The notes under the pieces were generated by a model. That model ran no database searches. It was given only the letters and a program-made list of their open reading frames with translations, and was not told the origin of the DNA. Made by a program: the position numbers and the translations under genes. A stretch of DNA of 7,204 nt, from NCBI GenBank assembly GCA_046539045.1, contig JBKHHU010000174.1:1-7204 (forward strand), read 5' to 3'. This stretch comes from JBKHHU01 sp046539045 (GTDB taxonomy: Bacteria; Planctomycetota; Phycisphaerae; SM23-33). The first letter of the stretch is position 1, and every line of letters starts with the position of its first letter. Below, one piece after another: positions 6,801 to 7,204 of this stretch.

Positions 6801-6852
6801 GTTCGGAAACTCCAGAACATTCTAGAACCTGGTCAGGGAATTTCCCCACGTG
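6801..6852. promoter_or_regulatory. Palindrome cluster, candidate operator of the exporter operon
   Basis: Five small symmetric elements are packed into 52 bases ending about 27 bases before the first operon ATG: GTT-N4-AAC (6801-6810), AGAA-CA-TTCT (6814-6823), TTCTAGAA (6820-6827), GGGAA-T-TTCCC (6836-6846) and CACGTG (6847-6852). The middle pair forms three alternating GAA/TTC units (AGAAC ATTCT AGAAC, 6814-6828), with GAAC repeated exactly 10 bases apart. Such symmetry over a likely promoter suits a dimeric repressor or activator. E. coli ybhGFSR is controlled by the TetR-type CecR, but no regulator gene is visible here and I cannot match the site to a known family. Confidence 0.45.
6819..6824 (-). 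promoter_or_regulatory. -10-like hexamer for the exporter operon
   Basis: On the reverse strand the bases read TAGAAT, five of six to the -10 consensus, about 45 bases before the fusion-protein ATG. No good -35 element lies 16-18 bases upstream, so an activator or a non-housekeeping sigma factor may be needed. The hexamer lies inside the palindrome cluster, which would allow a bound repressor to block it. Confidence 0.3.
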
Positions 6853-7069
6853 AACGGACAAGACGGTGCGGCAGCATTTTTTGCCGATGCGGGGCTGCGG
6901 GGCAGCAATAGCCTGCCGGACGACCCTTCCTATGGGGTCCGTGGCCGCATGCCGGCGCAGGTAACCGGCGGCCAGCCCGGGGGCCGGAGCGTGCGCAGAT
7001 GCCACCATTTCTACATTGAAGCGACCTAGATCGGGGTGCCCGGAGTGGCATTGCCATTCGGACGGTACT

Positions 7070-7095
7070 GGGACGGGAGATACTGTTCCCGTCCC
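7070..7095 (-). terminator. Strong hairpin after the upstream partial gene
   Basis: GGGACGGGA and TCCCGTCCC form a perfect 9-bp stem around an 8-base loop, starting 27 bases after the stop of the partial gene at the right edge. The stem is GC-rich and stable, but no T-run follows it on either strand. It may terminate or stabilise that transcript, and would then insulate the exporter operon from read-through. Confidence 0.5.
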
Positions 7096-7122
7096 CTGGC
7101 CGGCGTTTCGAGTCCGCGAGTG

Positions 7123-7204
7123 TTACCTGGTCCTGTTGTCGAACGTCATCTTGCCGCTGTCATCCACGGTGCAGGTGAAAGTTGCCCCGCCGGCGCGAAC
7201 CGTC
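7123..7204 (-). CDS. C-terminal fragment of an unidentified protein
   Basis: The last 26 codons of a reverse-strand frame run in from the right edge and end at TAA (7125-7123). The peptide includes GGATFTCTVDDSGKMTFDNR, alternating hydrophobic and polar residues as in a beta-hairpin, and ends in TR. The composition looks protein-like and the other two reverse frames are closed within this stretch. A stable hairpin follows the stop, as expected at a gene end. I do not recognise the family. It is transcribed in the same direction as the exporter but lies about 350 bases upstream of it. Confidence 0.5.
   Translation of the reverse strand, partial: TVRAGGATFTCTVDDSGKMTFDNRTR

Larger units (their letters stand above)
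6775..7122. other. Gene-free stretch upstream of the exporter operon
   Basis: These 348 bases hold no gene I can support. From the operon side they contain the leader and ribosome site, a palindrome cluster (6801-6852) with a -10-like hexamer, a GC-rich segment with a small GCTGC-GGG-GCAGC inverted repeat near 6895-6907, and a 9-bp hairpin (7070-7095) near the end of the upstream gene. The open frame crossing most of it on the reverse strand continues the fusion-protein frame and has the low-complexity look of non-coding GC-rich DNA. Confidence 0.6.

Noticed and set aside
6814..6828. Resemblance to a eukaryotic heat shock element, and of the spaced GAAC pair to a LexA box
   Set aside because: Heat shock factor is not bacterial, and the GAAC spacing here (6 bases between units) does not match the alphaproteobacterial LexA box (7 bases) or the Gram-positive palindrome.
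6775..7008. N-terminal extension of the fusion protein to 432 residues
   Set aside because: It would place 78 non-conserved residues before the membrane anchor and cover the palindrome cluster. The internal ATG at 6774 has its own ribosome site.

Overview
The window is GC-rich bacterial DNA and nearly full of genes. It carries one forward gene, a sulfatase at 260-1600. Facing it is a reverse-strand block of four overlapping genes (6774 down to 1663) that encodes a complete YbhGFSR-type ABC exporter. The host cannot be named from this sequence alone. The GC-rich coding, an iduronate-2-sulfatase-like enzyme and a Pro/Ala/Thr tail on the membrane fusion protein would all suit a Planctomycetota (Phycisphaerae-like) genome, but this is inference.

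Layout, left to right. Positions 1-259 are a non-coding leader with two weak promoter-like signals and a possible, poorly supported start of a divergent gene at the left edge. The sulfatase follows, with a strong Shine-Dalgarno and no signal peptide. A 62-bp convergent spacer (1601-1662) separates it from the 3' end of the exporter operon. In transcription order on the minus strand the operon is: membrane fusion protein (ybhG-like, 6774-5710), double-NBD ATPase (ybhF-like, 5710-3929), first permease (ybhS-like, 3932-2781) and second permease (ybhR-like, 2781-1663). Each junction overlaps by one or four bases, so the four proteins are probably translationally coupled. Upstream of the operon (6775-7122) is a gene-free stretch with a dense cluster of small palindromes over a -10-like hexamer, the best regulatory candidate in the window. 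At the right edge is the C-terminal end of an unidentified reverse-strand gene, followed by a strong hairpin that probably separates it from the exporter operon.

Working model. The two permeases form a heterodimeric ABC-2 membrane channel driven by the fused ATPase, and the membrane fusion protein bridges the periplasm towards an outer-membrane channel not encoded here. The ATPase is asymmetric: the substitutions in its two halves all fall in the same composite ATP site. The sulfatase shows no functional link to the exporter. I found no clear case for a wholly new system. The points most worth checking are the asymmetric ATPase, the palindrome cluster and the apparently cytoplasmic sulfatase.
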